Source: Pseudomonas sp. GM48 (lineage in GTDB: Bacteria; Pseudomonadota; Gammaproteobacteria; Pseudomonadales; Pseudomonadaceae). Taken from it: 64,000 bases of DNA. The notes below the pieces were generated by a model. It saw nothing but the letters and a program-made list of their open reading frames with translations. It was not told the origin of the DNA and made no database searches. Within the stretch, counting starts at the first letter, position 1, and each line of letters opens with the position of its first letter. Position numbers and translations under genes: made by a program. Of the stretch, positions 56,281 through 64,000 are shown piece after piece. Where the stretch lies: NCBI RefSeq assembly GCF_000282335.1, contig NZ_AKJM01000058.1, positions 1 through 64,000 on the forward strand. Reading direction: 5' to 3'.

Positions 56281-57225
56281 TCATTGTGCATAGGGCGCGA
56301 AAAACGCCTCAAACGCGGCCAGCAATGCCTCCGGGTGTTCTTCCGCCGGATAGTGACCGCAATTTGCAATGACCACGGATTCGACATTTGAAGCGACTGT
56401 GCGCAACTCGGCTTCGACGCTGTCACCACAGGCCAGTGCCCCCGAAAACGCCAAAACCGGTAACGTCAAGCGCGTGGCTTTACGCTGTTGATTCTGTGGA
56501 ATCGACTGATCTATTGCACGGTAGTAGTCGAAGCTGGCCCGCAGCGCTTGTGGATCGCGCTTGAGTTGTTCGATGTAGAAATCAACCGCGTAACGAGGCA
56601 CTGCCTCTGGCGAACCTGCTTTGGTTGCGAACTGGTGACCGAAGTAAAGTTCTTCGCGGCCACTGACCAGTTGTTCGTTGATGCCCAGCGCCCGATTGAA
56701 GTTGAAATGCCAGAGAAAATCACTGAGCCAGCGGTGCTCGGGCAGTAATGGCGGAGAGTCCGACACACCAGGAATAAGCGCTTCGCCCAGCGCAATGCGT
56801 TCGATTCGGGCGGGTTGATCGTGCGCCATGGCGTAACCGGTCCACATGCCGATGTCATGGCCGGCCATGGCGAATGACTCATGCCCCAAGGCGTCCATCA
56901 GCGCAAACATGTCCTGGGCCAGGGTCCGTGAGTCATAACCCTCCTGGGCTTTTTCCGAGAGCCCGACGCCCCTCGGATCGACGGCGATCACGGTGAACGT
57001 GCGAGCGAGCGGTAGCATCAGGTAGCGCCACGCAAACCAGTTTTGTGGCCACCCCCCAAGCAGTAACAATGGCTTGCCCTGCCCGCCAATGACAGCGTGC
57101 AGTTTCACACCGTTGGCAGCGATCTCGTAGCTATCAAAGACGTCAGCAAAACCCGTTGGCAGCTTTGGTACGCCATGCACGGAGCCAAAGCCGCTCAGAG
57201 TTTTGAAGTGTTCCTTTTGCAGCAT
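56281..57225 (-). CDS. Alpha/beta hydrolase, epoxide-hydrolase-like
   Basis: The 314-residue protein has the nucleophile segment A-G-H-D-I-G-M, with aspartate in place of serine, as in epoxide hydrolases and haloalkane dehalogenases. The oxyanion stretch is G-G-W-P-Q-N, and the C-terminal histidine lies in C-G-H-Y-P-A-E-E. The ATG at 57225 has AGGTGG upstream; a TTG at 57249 is possible. It lies 81 bases upstream of the pirin gene on the same strand and may be the first gene of that unit. Confidence 0.88.
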   Translation of the reverse strand: MLQKEHFKTLSGFGSVHGVPKLPTGFADVFDSYEIAANGVKLHAVIGGQGKPLLLLGGWPQNWFAWRYLMLPLARTFTVIAVDPRGVGLSEKAQEGYDSRTLAQDMFALMDALGHESFAMAGHDIGMWTGYAMAHDQPARIERIALGEALIPGVSDSPPLLPEHRWLSDFLWHFNFNRALGINEQLVSGREELYFGHQFATKAGSPEAVPRYAVDFYIEQLKRDPQALRASFDYYRAIDQSIPQNQQRKATRLTLPVLAFSGALACGDSVEAELRTVASNVESVVIANCGHYPAEEHPEALLAAFEAFFAPYAQ

Positions 57226-57280
57226 CCCAAAGCCCACCTGATTGATCAATTAACCAGACCATAAATGAGGTGTCAGGTAC

Positions 57281-57326
57281 TGACTAGGCAAGTAATCACC
57301 AAGGACTGTTGCGCTTGCGCACCAAT
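57281..57326. repeat. Direct repeat, left copy
   Basis: It shares ATCACCAAGGACTGTTGCG and flanking bases with 59403-59449, at roughly 85% identity over 46 bases. The two copies flank the outer-membrane protein/SDR block. Confidence 0.6.
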
Positions 57327-57393
57327 TTCGACGCAGGTATGTAAGGGCCATGACTGGCGCCTCTGCTCAGCGGATGACGCCAGTATGCCAGGC

Positions 57394-58341
57394 CTAAAAT
57401 CGCATGACCGCCTGGAGCCAGAGACGTTCGCCGCGAGCCCTGTTTTCGACAAGCGTTTCATGTTGCCATTTTATCAGTACGCCAAACTCGGGGGTTTGAT
57501 ATTTCACAACAGGGCCATAAGCAACGATTTGACCTCGGTTCCCGTCCTCCCCCACCGACTCTCCGTGACTTTCATCATCGCTCACCTGCTTGTACAAATA
57601 CCCACTGACTCCAACCTGCCAATTCTTGTTCAAGCTGTAGCCAAGATGGTAGTCAGCATTCAGTTCGCGCCCAGACCGGTAATCAGTCGCACGATTATTG
57701 TCGTTTATCATGTAGAGAATCTTGGCGCTTATCTCCACCTCCTCTATCGGGTTCGCCGTGAAGGAGTACCACGGGGAATAGGACCACACATTGGTTCCCA
57801 CGTTGAAGAGGCGATCCTTGTCATACGATGCCGTGGGCGCGTAAAAATCCACGCCCAACATCTGATGAAAACGTGGAGAGCTCCAACCGAGAAACAGTGG
57901 TGTAAACGCCAAATCGGCGAAACCTTCATCCTTACCACTGTTTCGGACACGTCCTTGGGGCGTTTCTGTATAAAAACTCACCTGCCCTTTGATATAGGGC
58001 AACGCTGCACGACTGGCCAATGTTGCGCCCAGTAAGGTGTAGTCGGAATAGACGTAGTCCAGGCATACTGCGAGCGATTGGTAACTGAGTTTGAAGTCTT
58101 CAATCCCCGCCATGCTGTGTCCATCCGCCCCCTTTAGTTCATTCGAGTCGTAAGCGGAGCTGTAAAAAAAAGTAGTCAGCCCTGGCGGTGGCATTCGCCC
58201 AGCCAATACGGTATCAAGACCGAGTGGGTAAGCGGTTCCGTTATTTTCGGTAGCGTGAGTTTGGGCACAGGTCAGCAGTATGGTTACCGTGCAAAGCAAG
58301 GGAGAACTTTTGCTGAGCAGCAAGGTTTTTACGCGCAACAT
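57394..58341 (-). CDS. Phenol_MetA_deg-type outer-membrane protein
   Basis: The precursor has 315 residues with a signal peptide ending near T-H-A and a beta-rich remainder ending in an aromatic F, as outer-membrane barrels do. The pattern Y-P-L-G-L-D-T-V-L-A-G-R-M-P-P-P-G and Y-L-Y-K-Q-V-S-D-D matches the Phenol_MetA_deg/SphA-like family found in aromatic degradation clusters. Such proteins probably admit hydrophobic or aromatic substrates. The start at 58341 opens the signal peptide; 58386 is an alternative. It lies 187 bases after the SDR gene. Confidence 0.85.
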   Translation of the reverse strand: MLRVKTLLLSKSSPLLCTVTILLTCAQTHATENNGTAYPLGLDTVLAGRMPPPGLTTFFYSSAYDSNELKGADGHSMAGIEDFKLSYQSLAVCLDYVYSDYTLLGATLASRAALPYIKGQVSFYTETPQGRVRNSGKDEGFADLAFTPLFLGWSSPRFHQMLGVDFYAPTASYDKDRLFNVGTNVWSYSPWYSFTANPIEEVEISAKILYMINDNNRATDYRSGRELNADYHLGYSLNKNWQVGVSGYLYKQVSDDESHGESVGEDGNRGQIVAYGPVVKYQTPEFGVLIKWQHETLVENRARGERLWLQAVMRF

Positions 58342-58429
58342 AAGGATGATCTCGTATGGATTATTATTTTGATTACGAAGATTCATGCGGACAAACAGAA
58401 CAACATGTAACGCTTTACAAAAACAATAA

Positions 58430-58494
58430 GGCCTGCCTGTTAGATGTATTTATTATTTGTGAGGCAATAGTGCCCACCTTGTTTTAGGCAGGCC
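58430..58494. other. Long-loop hairpin upstream of the outer-membrane protein gene
   Basis: GGCCTGCCT at 58430-58438 and AGGCAGGCC at 58486-58494 are perfectly complementary across a 47-base AT-rich loop. It may act as an intercistronic terminator/leader between the SDR and barrel genes. Confidence 0.4.
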
Positions 58495-58527
58495 CAATTG
58501 AATAGTTAGTTTTCGTGTCAGGTAGAG

Positions 58528-59292
58528 TTACCAGGCAGTGGTACCACCATCGACCCGAATATCAGTACCCGTGATAAAAGAGCTTTCATCAGAAGCCAGG
58601 AACAAAGCGGTGGCTGCAACTTCTTCGGGCCTACCCAAACGCCCCAGCATCACCTTGCCCACCATCGTTTCAGCCCACTCGGGATCCTTCAGCAACGGGA
58701 TTGTTTGCTTGGACTCAATCAACCCCGGGGAAATGCTGTTGGCGCGCAAACCATGGAGCCGGCCCTCCAGCGCCAGTTGGCGGGTCATGGAAAGCACTGC
58801 CCCTTTGGCCGCGCTATGCGCGATTCCGGGGAGCATGCGGTAGGTCGACCATGCCGAAACCGACGCGGTGTTAATAATTGAGGCGCCCGGGGACTTGATT
58901 AACTCCGGCCAAGCGGCACGTACAAGATGGAACACAAGATTCAGTTCCTGATTGATTGTTCGATGCCAGTCATCGTCTGATATCTGATCGATCCAACCAA
59001 AATAGGCCATCGCCGCATTATTGAATAACACATCGACGCGCCCGTATTCCGACACCGCCAATTCAACTAGACGGGTGCAGTTGGCAGGGTTCGTCAAGTC
59101 ACAATGGTTTAATGAGACCATCTCCCCACCCATGGATTTCACGGCATCAACCGTCTCTTGAGCCGCCTCATGATATATGTCACACCCCACTACTTTGGCG
59201 CCTTGTTGCGCGAACATTAATGCAGCCGCTCGCCCCATTGACCCGCCAGTGCCTGTAATAATGCAAACTTTACCCTGCAGACGATGACTCAT
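58528..59292 (-). CDS. Short-chain dehydrogenase/reductase with variant active site
   Basis: The 254-residue SDR has T-G-T-G-G-S-M-G-R as cofactor loop, N-N-A-A, and the serine in T-A-S-V-S. The place of the catalytic Y-x-x-x-K reads H-S-A-A-K, so His replaces the Tyr. This variant is known in some SDR subgroups, but activity is less certain. GGAG precedes the ATG at 59292. It probably shares a transcript with the outer-membrane protein gene. Confidence 0.9.
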   Translation of the reverse strand: MSHRLQGKVCIITGTGGSMGRAAALMFAQQGAKVVGCDIYHEAAQETVDAVKSMGGEMVSLNHCDLTNPANCTRLVELAVSEYGRVDVLFNNAAMAYFGWIDQISDDDWHRTINQELNLVFHLVRAAWPELIKSPGASIINTASVSAWSTYRMLPGIAHSAAKGAVLSMTRQLALEGRLHGLRANSISPGLIESKQTIPLLKDPEWAETMVGKVMLGRLGRPEEVAATALFLASDESSFITGTDIRVDGGTTAW

Positions 59293-59402
59293 AAGCACTC
59301 CGTTATTCTTGCTTGTTTTTATAAGAACAGATATTGCAGTAACCCACCCGATCAGTCGTGGTGGTTAATGAGTTGCCGAACTTTAGGTAGACCACTACCT
59401 AT

Positions 59403-59449
59403 TGACTAGGCACGAAAATCACCAAGGACTGTTGCGTTCACGCTCCAAT
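59403..59449. repeat. Direct repeat, right copy
   Basis: Partner of 57281-57326, in the same orientation. It contains TGACTAGGCA then ATCACCAAGGACTGTTGCG. It lies between the SDR and LysR genes. Confidence 0.6.
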
Positions 59450-59487
59450 CACGGTGAAAGGGTCTAAAAGGGAAATAACAGGCAGGG

Positions 59488-60417
59488 TCAGAAATTCAAA
59501 ATGCGGTTATATTCCGGCTCTAACCACTCCGGTTTTTCGGCGTACAACGTACGTGTTAACTCTTTGATGAGTTCTACGACGCTATCGTTATCATCAAGGC
59601 GGTAACTCATGATCAACGGTGAGACCGCTTCTTTGTCGCTTACAAGTCGATAAACCAGCTCACGTCTGAGGTGGCGAGCCGAGGCGGGAATGATGCAATA
59701 ACCCGACTCCGCGGACGCCAATCCTAACGCTGTCTGAAGATCGCCTACTGCGTGTACCTCCGAGGGTTCGCCACCCTTCGCTCTGATCATGTTCAACACC
59801 TGATCAGCGAAGCTTGGATGGAATCGGGAGGGATAAACAATGATCGGCCAGCCACCCAGTTCAGCTAGTGAAACAGGGGTAGATATGGAAGCAAGCTCAA
59901 AGGCCGGTGCTATGGCAGCCATAAGGCGCTCCTCTCTGAGCACTATTCGATCGACCTCGGCTGCCTCCGTGTGGATGCGTCCAAACCCTACATCGATCTT
60001 CCTTTCCCGTAGCGCAACCATCTGTTCACCAGATGTCATTTCCTCCCATTTCACGTCCAGGTCCGGCCGAATTCTTCGCAAACGGCGAACAATCGTCGGG
60101 AGGGCACCATATAAGGCCGAGGCAACGAAACCGATCGTGAACGTCTGACGTGTGCCCAAGGCCGTCTGACGAGCATTTGCCGTCATCTGTTCGAATTTGC
60201 CAACGAGTGCTATGGCATCTTCATAGAATCGCTGACCGGCCGGGGTCAGCTGAATGGGGCGTGTCTCACGAAGGAATAGTTGAAAACCCAACTCTTCCTC
60301 GAGCAGATGGATCTGCTTGCTAAGTGACGGCTGCGCGACGTGCAGCGACTGCGCTGCCTTGGTGAAATTCCGTGTTCTTGCCACCGCGATAAAACGCTTG
60401 ATTTGACGGATGTCCAT
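59488..60417 (-). CDS. LysR-family regulator, divergent from salicylate-hydroxylase-like gene
   Basis: A 309-residue LysR protein with M-D-I-R-Q-I-K-R-F, N-F-T-K-A-A-Q-S-L and Q-P-S-L-S-K-Q-I in the DNA-binding domain; it is close to CbbR/CatR-type regulators of aromatic pathways. The ATG at 60417 was chosen because the long upstream extension to 60615 overlaps the divergent promoter. It faces the FAD monooxygenase across 131 bases and very likely activates it in response to an aromatic acid. Confidence 0.92.
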   Translation of the reverse strand: MDIRQIKRFIAVARTRNFTKAAQSLHVAQPSLSKQIHLLEEELGFQLFLRETRPIQLTPAGQRFYEDAIALVGKFEQMTANARQTALGTRQTFTIGFVASALYGALPTIVRRLRRIRPDLDVKWEEMTSGEQMVALRERKIDVGFGRIHTEAAEVDRIVLREERLMAAIAPAFELASISTPVSLAELGGWPIIVYPSRFHPSFADQVLNMIRAKGGEPSEVHAVGDLQTALGLASAESGYCIIPASARHLRRELVYRLVSDKEAVSPLIMSYRLDDNDSVVELIKELTRTLYAEKPEWLEPEYNRILNF

Positions 60418-60441
60418 GACGGCCTTTCTACCTGGGAGGTT

Positions 60442-60475
60442 CCCTAGTATAGCCGCGAGGCTATGGTGCATAGGG
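60442..60475. promoter_or_regulatory. Nested dyads in LysR/monooxygenase promoter
   Basis: ATAGCC-GCGA-GGCTAT at 60449-60464 is a perfect dyad inside a CCCTA/TAGGG pair (60442-60446 and 60471-60475). It lies in the divergent gap, so it is a candidate LysR binding site. Confidence 0.5.
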
Positions 60476-60548
60476 ACAAAGTCTTGGACGCTGCGCATCA
60501 AAGTTACGAAAAATGGCCCACCAATAATCACAATAGAAAGGTGACTCA

Positions 60549-61811
60549 ATGGACCGCAAGCATGCGCTACGTGTAGCCATCGTGGGTGGAGGAATTGCCG
60601 GGACGGCCCTGGCACTAGGCCTGATAAAAAAGGGAATTACACACGTCAAGCTGTTTGAAGTCGCCCCCGCTTTCGGTGAAATCGGCGCCGGCGTTTCTTT
60701 TGGCGCCAATGCTGTACAGGCTATCAAGCAGCTCGGTATCGGCGAGGACTACCATGAAATTGCCGACAGCACTTCTGCCCCCTGGCAGGACGTCTGGTTC
60801 GAGTGGCGTCATGCGCACGATGCCTCACTGATAGGTACCAGCGTTGCGCCGGGCGTAGGGCAATCATCTGTCCATCGCGCCGACTTCATCGATCTGTTGG
60901 CCAAGCGCCTACCGCAAGGCATTGCGTCGTTGGGCAGGCAAGTCGTCGGCTATGAAGAAAACAATAACGAAGTATCACTGAAGTTTTCCGACGGCAGCTC
61001 CTACCCAGCCGACGTTGTCATTGCCGCAGACGGAATCAAATCAGCCCTGCGTAATCCCCTGCTTGCTGCTGCTGGCCATTCAGCCGTAAAGCCGCGCTTC
61101 ACCGGCACGTCAGCGTTCAGGGGATTGGTGGAAACGGCGGTACTCCGTGATGCTTATCGTGCGGCAACACTGGATGATCACTTACTCAACGTGCCTCAGA
61201 TGTACCTGAGCGAAGACGCCCACGTCCTGACGTTTCCCGTTAAAAAGGGGCGTCTGATCAACATCGTTGCCTTTGTGTCCGACCGCCATGTCGAACATCC
61301 CTCCTGGCCGGCCGACATGCCATGGGTGAAAGCGGCTTCGAAAGAGCAAATGCTGAACAGTTTTGAAAGCTCAGGGCTTGCCGTAAAAACGCTACTTCAA
61401 TGCATTGAAAACCCGACGCTTTGGGCCCTTCACGATGTGGAGCCGTTACCCACTTATGTCCACGGGCGAGTAGCACTCATTGGCGACGCGGCGCACGCGA
61501 TGCTGCCACACCAGGGTGCTGGCGCAGGCCAGGGCCTCGAAGATGCTTACTTCCTGGCAGAGTTGCTTTCGAACGAGGCGGCTTCAGCGGCGGATGTACC
61601 CGCACTGCTGGCGGCCTACGATGAGGTCCGACGCGAGCGTGCCTCGCGCGTTCAGCGCACGTCCTGGGAAGCCGGTGAGTTGTACGAATACAAGAACCCA
61701 ACCGTTGGTCGCGATTCCCGGAAATTGAAGGACGCGTTGGAACAGCGCCTAGATTGGGTTTGGCAACATAGTCTGGACGATGACGTGAAAAAAGCCCTGA
61801 CACTCTGCTAA
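60549..61811 (+). CDS. Salicylate hydroxylase-like FAD monooxygenase
   Basis: The 420-residue flavoprotein has V-A-I-V-G-G-G-I-A-G as nucleotide loop, A-A-D-G-I-K as DG motif and I-G-D-A-A-H-A-M-L-P-H-Q-G-A-G-A-G-Q as GD motif. This is the P-H-Q-G-A-G-x-G-Q variant of NahG/SalA salicylate 1-monooxygenases, which turn salicylate into catechol. AGGTGACTC precedes the ATG at 60549. The divergent LysR and nearby AAHS transporter support an aromatic-acid role, but related 3- and 4-hydroxybenzoate enzymes cannot be excluded. Confidence 0.88.
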   Translation: MDRKHALRVAIVGGGIAGTALALGLIKKGITHVKLFEVAPAFGEIGAGVSFGANAVQAIKQLGIGEDYHEIADSTSAPWQDVWFEWRHAHDASLIGTSVAPGVGQSSVHRADFIDLLAKRLPQGIASLGRQVVGYEENNNEVSLKFSDGSSYPADVVIAADGIKSALRNPLLAAAGHSAVKPRFTGTSAFRGLVETAVLRDAYRAATLDDHLLNVPQMYLSEDAHVLTFPVKKGRLINIVAFVSDRHVEHPSWPADMPWVKAASKEQMLNSFESSGLAVKTLLQCIENPTLWALHDVEPLPTYVHGRVALIGDAAHAMLPHQGAGAGQGLEDAYFLAELLSNEAASAADVPALLAAYDEVRRERASRVQRTSWEAGELYEYKNPTVGRDSRKLKDALEQRLDWVWQHSLDDDVKKALTLC

Positions 61812-61836
61812 ACGCGTTTTTCTCGCCCCTTCTGCC

Positions 61837-61860
61837 AGGTCAATCGTTCCAGATTGACCT
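61837..61860. terminator. Terminator hairpin between convergent genes
   Basis: AGGTCAATC and GATTGACCT form a perfect 9-bp stem with a 6-base loop between the monooxygenase and the leftward LysR gene. Confidence 0.65.
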
Positions 61861-61866
61861 GATACG

Positions 61867-62763
61867 TCACCCATTAAATACCGACATGATCAAGCGCCGC
61901 AGCCAGACACTTCTCGGCGCTTCGTGAAAGCGTGCATGCCAGTACTGCTTGAGGTCGTAGCGTGGAATGTCCAAGGGAGGCTCAACCATTCGCACATTCA
62001 GATTATGCGTGCACATGTTCGCGACGGTACGTGGCAACACCACGATCAGATCAGAGCGTTCGATGATCGATGGCACACTCATGTAGTGAGACGTCTGCAG
62101 CACGATGTTCCGGTGGATACCTGCTTTGGTCAGGTGGGCTTCGAACATTTCCTGGCGACGACTGCCATCACGTACCTGCAGATGTTCCAGTGTGGTGAAA
62201 TCCTCCAGGGACAGTTGTTCCCCTGCCAGCGGATGATCGAGGCGGATCAGGCAGACCAGGTCATGAGAGAACAATCGTTGCTGATATATGTTGGGGGTAG
62301 TGAGGTCGGGAAAATAGCCAAGCACCGCATCGACCCGGCCTTCATGCAGGTTCTCCACAAGCTCATCCGGTGCCAGGCTGACGGTTCGTATGCGCGTATT
62401 CGGTGCCGCGCTGCGCAGGCTTTGGAATAGCGCAGGTAGAAAGACCACTTCACCCACTTCGCTCAGACAAAAGACGAACTCCTGCTCGCTGGTGGCAGGG
62501 TCGAAAGTCGGGCCGCTGAGGATATCCCGGTCAATGATTTCGATCACCTCGCGGGTGCGTTCAATGATGCCTTGCGCACGTGGCGTCGCCTCCATCAGGT
62601 TGCCCGAGCGAATGAACAGCGGGTCGCCCAGTGAGTGACGCAGGCGGGCCAGTGCAGCACTGGTTGCGGGTTGGCTCATGCCTAGCCGCTTCGACGCCGC
62701 GGTGACATTGCCGGTTTCATAAACGGCCAGCAGGACGCGGAGCAAGTTGAGGTCGGTGCGCAT
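61867..62763 (-). CDS. LysR-family regulator (NahR/LinR-like branch)
   Basis: The product of 298 residues begins M-R-T-D-L-N-L-L-R-V-L-L-A-V-Y-E-T-G-N-V-T-A-A-S-K-R-L, the N-terminus of the NahR/NodD-like branch, with Q-P-A-T-S-A-A-L as recognition helix. It starts right at the ATG at 62763 and is divergent from the AAHS transporter at 62867. NahR-type members respond to salicylate or similar aromatics, which fits the neighbouring hydroxylase. The usual target would be the 103-base divergent gap. Confidence 0.92.
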   Translation of the reverse strand: MRTDLNLLRVLLAVYETGNVTAASKRLGMSQPATSAALARLRHSLGDPLFIRSGNLMEATPRAQGIIERTREVIEIIDRDILSGPTFDPATSEQEFVFCLSEVGEVVFLPALFQSLRSAAPNTRIRTVSLAPDELVENLHEGRVDAVLGYFPDLTTPNIYQQRLFSHDLVCLIRLDHPLAGEQLSLEDFTTLEHLQVRDGSRRQEMFEAHLTKAGIHRNIVLQTSHYMSVPSIIERSDLIVVLPRTVANMCTHNLNVRMVEPPLDIPRYDLKQYWHARFHEAPRSVWLRRLIMSVFNG

Positions 62764-62866
62764 AGATATAACAAAACCAGATAGCTTGAATAATTAGAAT
62801 TGGCTTCCTTTATTTAATGCGCTTGGCGACGATCCCGTCCAGATAAAAAAAATAAAAGGTAGCCGC

Positions 62867-64000
62867 ATGAACCCTGACAACGCCCGAATTGGCGAGATCA
62901 TCGATAACGCGAAGATCTCGCCGTACCAGATCGTCATCCTTGCCTTGTGCTTCCTCATCGTCCTGGTGGATGGTTTCGATACCGCAGCCATTGGTTATAT
63001 CGCTCCGTCACTGCGCGAAGAATGGGGTCTGTTGCCTGCCCAGTTGTCACCTGTTTTCGGGACTGGATTGTTCGGCCTGATGGTCGGCAGCCTGATACTG
63101 GGACCGGTCGCCGATGCCTTCGGGCGTAAACGCGTTTTACTGATTTCAGTGCTGGTGTTTGGTCTCGCCACCCTGGCCAGCGCCTTTACCCATTCGATCG
63201 AGTCACTTACGGTATTGCGTTTCATCACTGGCATCGGCCTGGGTGGAGCGATGCCGGCGTGCATTGCCTTGAGCGCCGAATATTCCCCTGCACGCCGGCG
63301 CATGATCATGGTGACCTTGAGCTGGAGTGGCTTCACGGCTGGCCTTGCCTTGGGCGGCATGCTCGCCGCACAGATGATTCCGGCATTCGGCTGGCGTTCC
63401 GTTCTGGTGCTGGGTGGCGTCATGCCGCTAGCGTTACTGCCAGTGTTGGCCTGGCTAATGCCCGAGTCGGTTCGGTTCATGGCATCCTCGACCAGGCACG
63501 CCGACGCCTTGCGCCGTGTGGTCGAACGCATCACCAGAAGGAACTGGTGCGGCGTAACTATCCTCGATGACGAGCGCCCGGCCCAGGTCAGGTCGCCGAT
63601 CTCGCACCTGTTCATCGACGGTCGGTTGGTTCGAACATTGCTGCTGTGGATGACCTTCTTCTGCTCGCTCTTTGTGTTTTATCTGCTGACCAGTTGGCTG
63701 CCTACCCTGCTCAAAGAGGCCGGCTACGATATCGCTTACGCTTCGCGTATTGGCGCCATGGTGCCGCTGGGCGGTACCGTCGGCGCCATTCTCATGGCCC
63801 TGCTGATGGATCGCGTCGGTCCCTACCCTGTGCTGACCCTTTCGTACTCGGTGACGGCTGTGGTCATTGCTGTCACGGGCTATCTGATGGGTGATCCCTA
63901 TCAGCTGGCCGCCATGGTATTTCTCATCGGGTTCGGTGTAGCCGGTGCTCAAAACGGACTCAACCTGGTGTCAGCCACCTTGTACCCCACCGCCGCCCGG
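62867..64000 (+). CDS. AAHS-family aromatic-acid MFS transporter (3' end outside window)
   Basis: At least 378 residues are encoded, running off the window. The N-terminus has the AAHS signature D-G-F-D-T-A-A-I-G-Y-I-A-P-S, then G-P-V-A-D-A-F-G-R-K-R in loop 2-3 and R-F-I-T-G-I-G-L-G-G-A-M-P in helix 4, as in PcaK and BenK. It imports aromatic acids by proton symport. AAAGGT lies before the ATG at 62867. With the salicylate hydroxylase-like gene it suggests uptake and ring hydroxylation of a benzoate-like acid. Confidence 0.93.
   Translation, partial: MNPDNARIGEIIDNAKISPYQIVILALCFLIVLVDGFDTAAIGYIAPSLREEWGLLPAQLSPVFGTGLFGLMVGSLILGPVADAFGRKRVLLISVLVFGLATLASAFTHSIESLTVLRFITGIGLGGAMPACIALSAEYSPARRRMIMVTLSWSGFTAGLALGGMLAAQMIPAFGWRSVLVLGGVMPLALLPVLAWLMPESVRFMASSTRHADALRRVVERITRRNWCGVTILDDERPAQVRSPISHLFIDGRLVRTLLLWMTFFCSLFVFYLLTSWLPTLLKEAGYDIAYASRIGAMVPLGGTVGAILMALLMDRVGPYPVLTLSYSVTAVVIAVTGYLMGDPYQLAAMVFLIGFGVAGAQNGLNLVSATLYPTAAR

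Overview
The window looks like a chromosomal segment of a Pseudomonas, most likely of the fluorescens/putida type. The evidence is its high GC, the typical gene families (DUF2790, MatC-type carriers, many LysR regulators, EmrAB-type tripartite pumps, ArsJ, AAHS transporters), Pseudomonas-style REP elements and a XerCD dif-like site at 45126-45153. A dif site would place the segment at the replication terminus, which fits the mosaic of accessory modules and decayed mobile DNA. No rRNA, tRNA or CRISPR array was recognised.

Layout. 0-4.9 kb: the end of a DAO-type oxidoreductase, a DUF3592 membrane protein, a truncated integrase, an IS30 tail, and a small secreted-protein gene followed by an attC-like site and bracketed by inverted copies of a ~110-140 bp element. 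4.9-10.9 kb: a LysR gene divergent from a run of three SDRs, an alpha/beta hydrolase, a GST and a broken Old Yellow Enzyme. 11.0-12.6 kb: an SDR/SnoaL pair divergent from an HxlR regulator. 12.7-14.4 kb: three small immunity-type genes among palindromic repeats, and an IS66 tail. 14.5-17.1 kb: MerR, an extended SDR and an EamA exporter. 17.2-21.9 kb: MatC carrier, methylmalonyl-CoA decarboxylase and CaiB/BaiF CoA-transferase genes with a divergent LysR, probably a CoA-transferase-based route for malonate or methylmalonate.

22.2-35.5 kb: yiaVW, a VIT-like membrane protein, a sterol-desaturase-type hydroxylase, mug, a TetR-controlled EmrA/EmrB/outer-membrane efflux operon ending in an aldo/keto reductase, a LysR regulator, small secreted proteins, a phosphodiesterase and a duplicated REP element that has overwritten a gene end. 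35.7-43.6 kb: arsR-gapdh-arsJ (organoarsenical export), an ABC exporter and a large multicopper oxidase. 44.0-46.6 kb: a decay zone with a LysR remnant, a frameshifted HEPN-like gene, the dif site and an orphan antitoxin-like gene.

46.6-57.2 kb: a compact operon of Old Yellow Enzyme, pirin, YcaC-type isochorismatase, a second tripartite pump and an FAD monooxygenase, facing a second isochorismatase-pirin pair and an epoxide-hydrolase-like gene. 57.4-64 kb: a Phenol_MetA_deg outer-membrane protein and an SDR between short direct repeats, then a LysR/salicylate-hydroxylase-like pair, a second LysR and an AAHS aromatic-acid transporter cut by the window end. The theme is uptake, oxidation/reduction and export of aromatic, quinone-like or electrophilic compounds, each module with its own local regulator.
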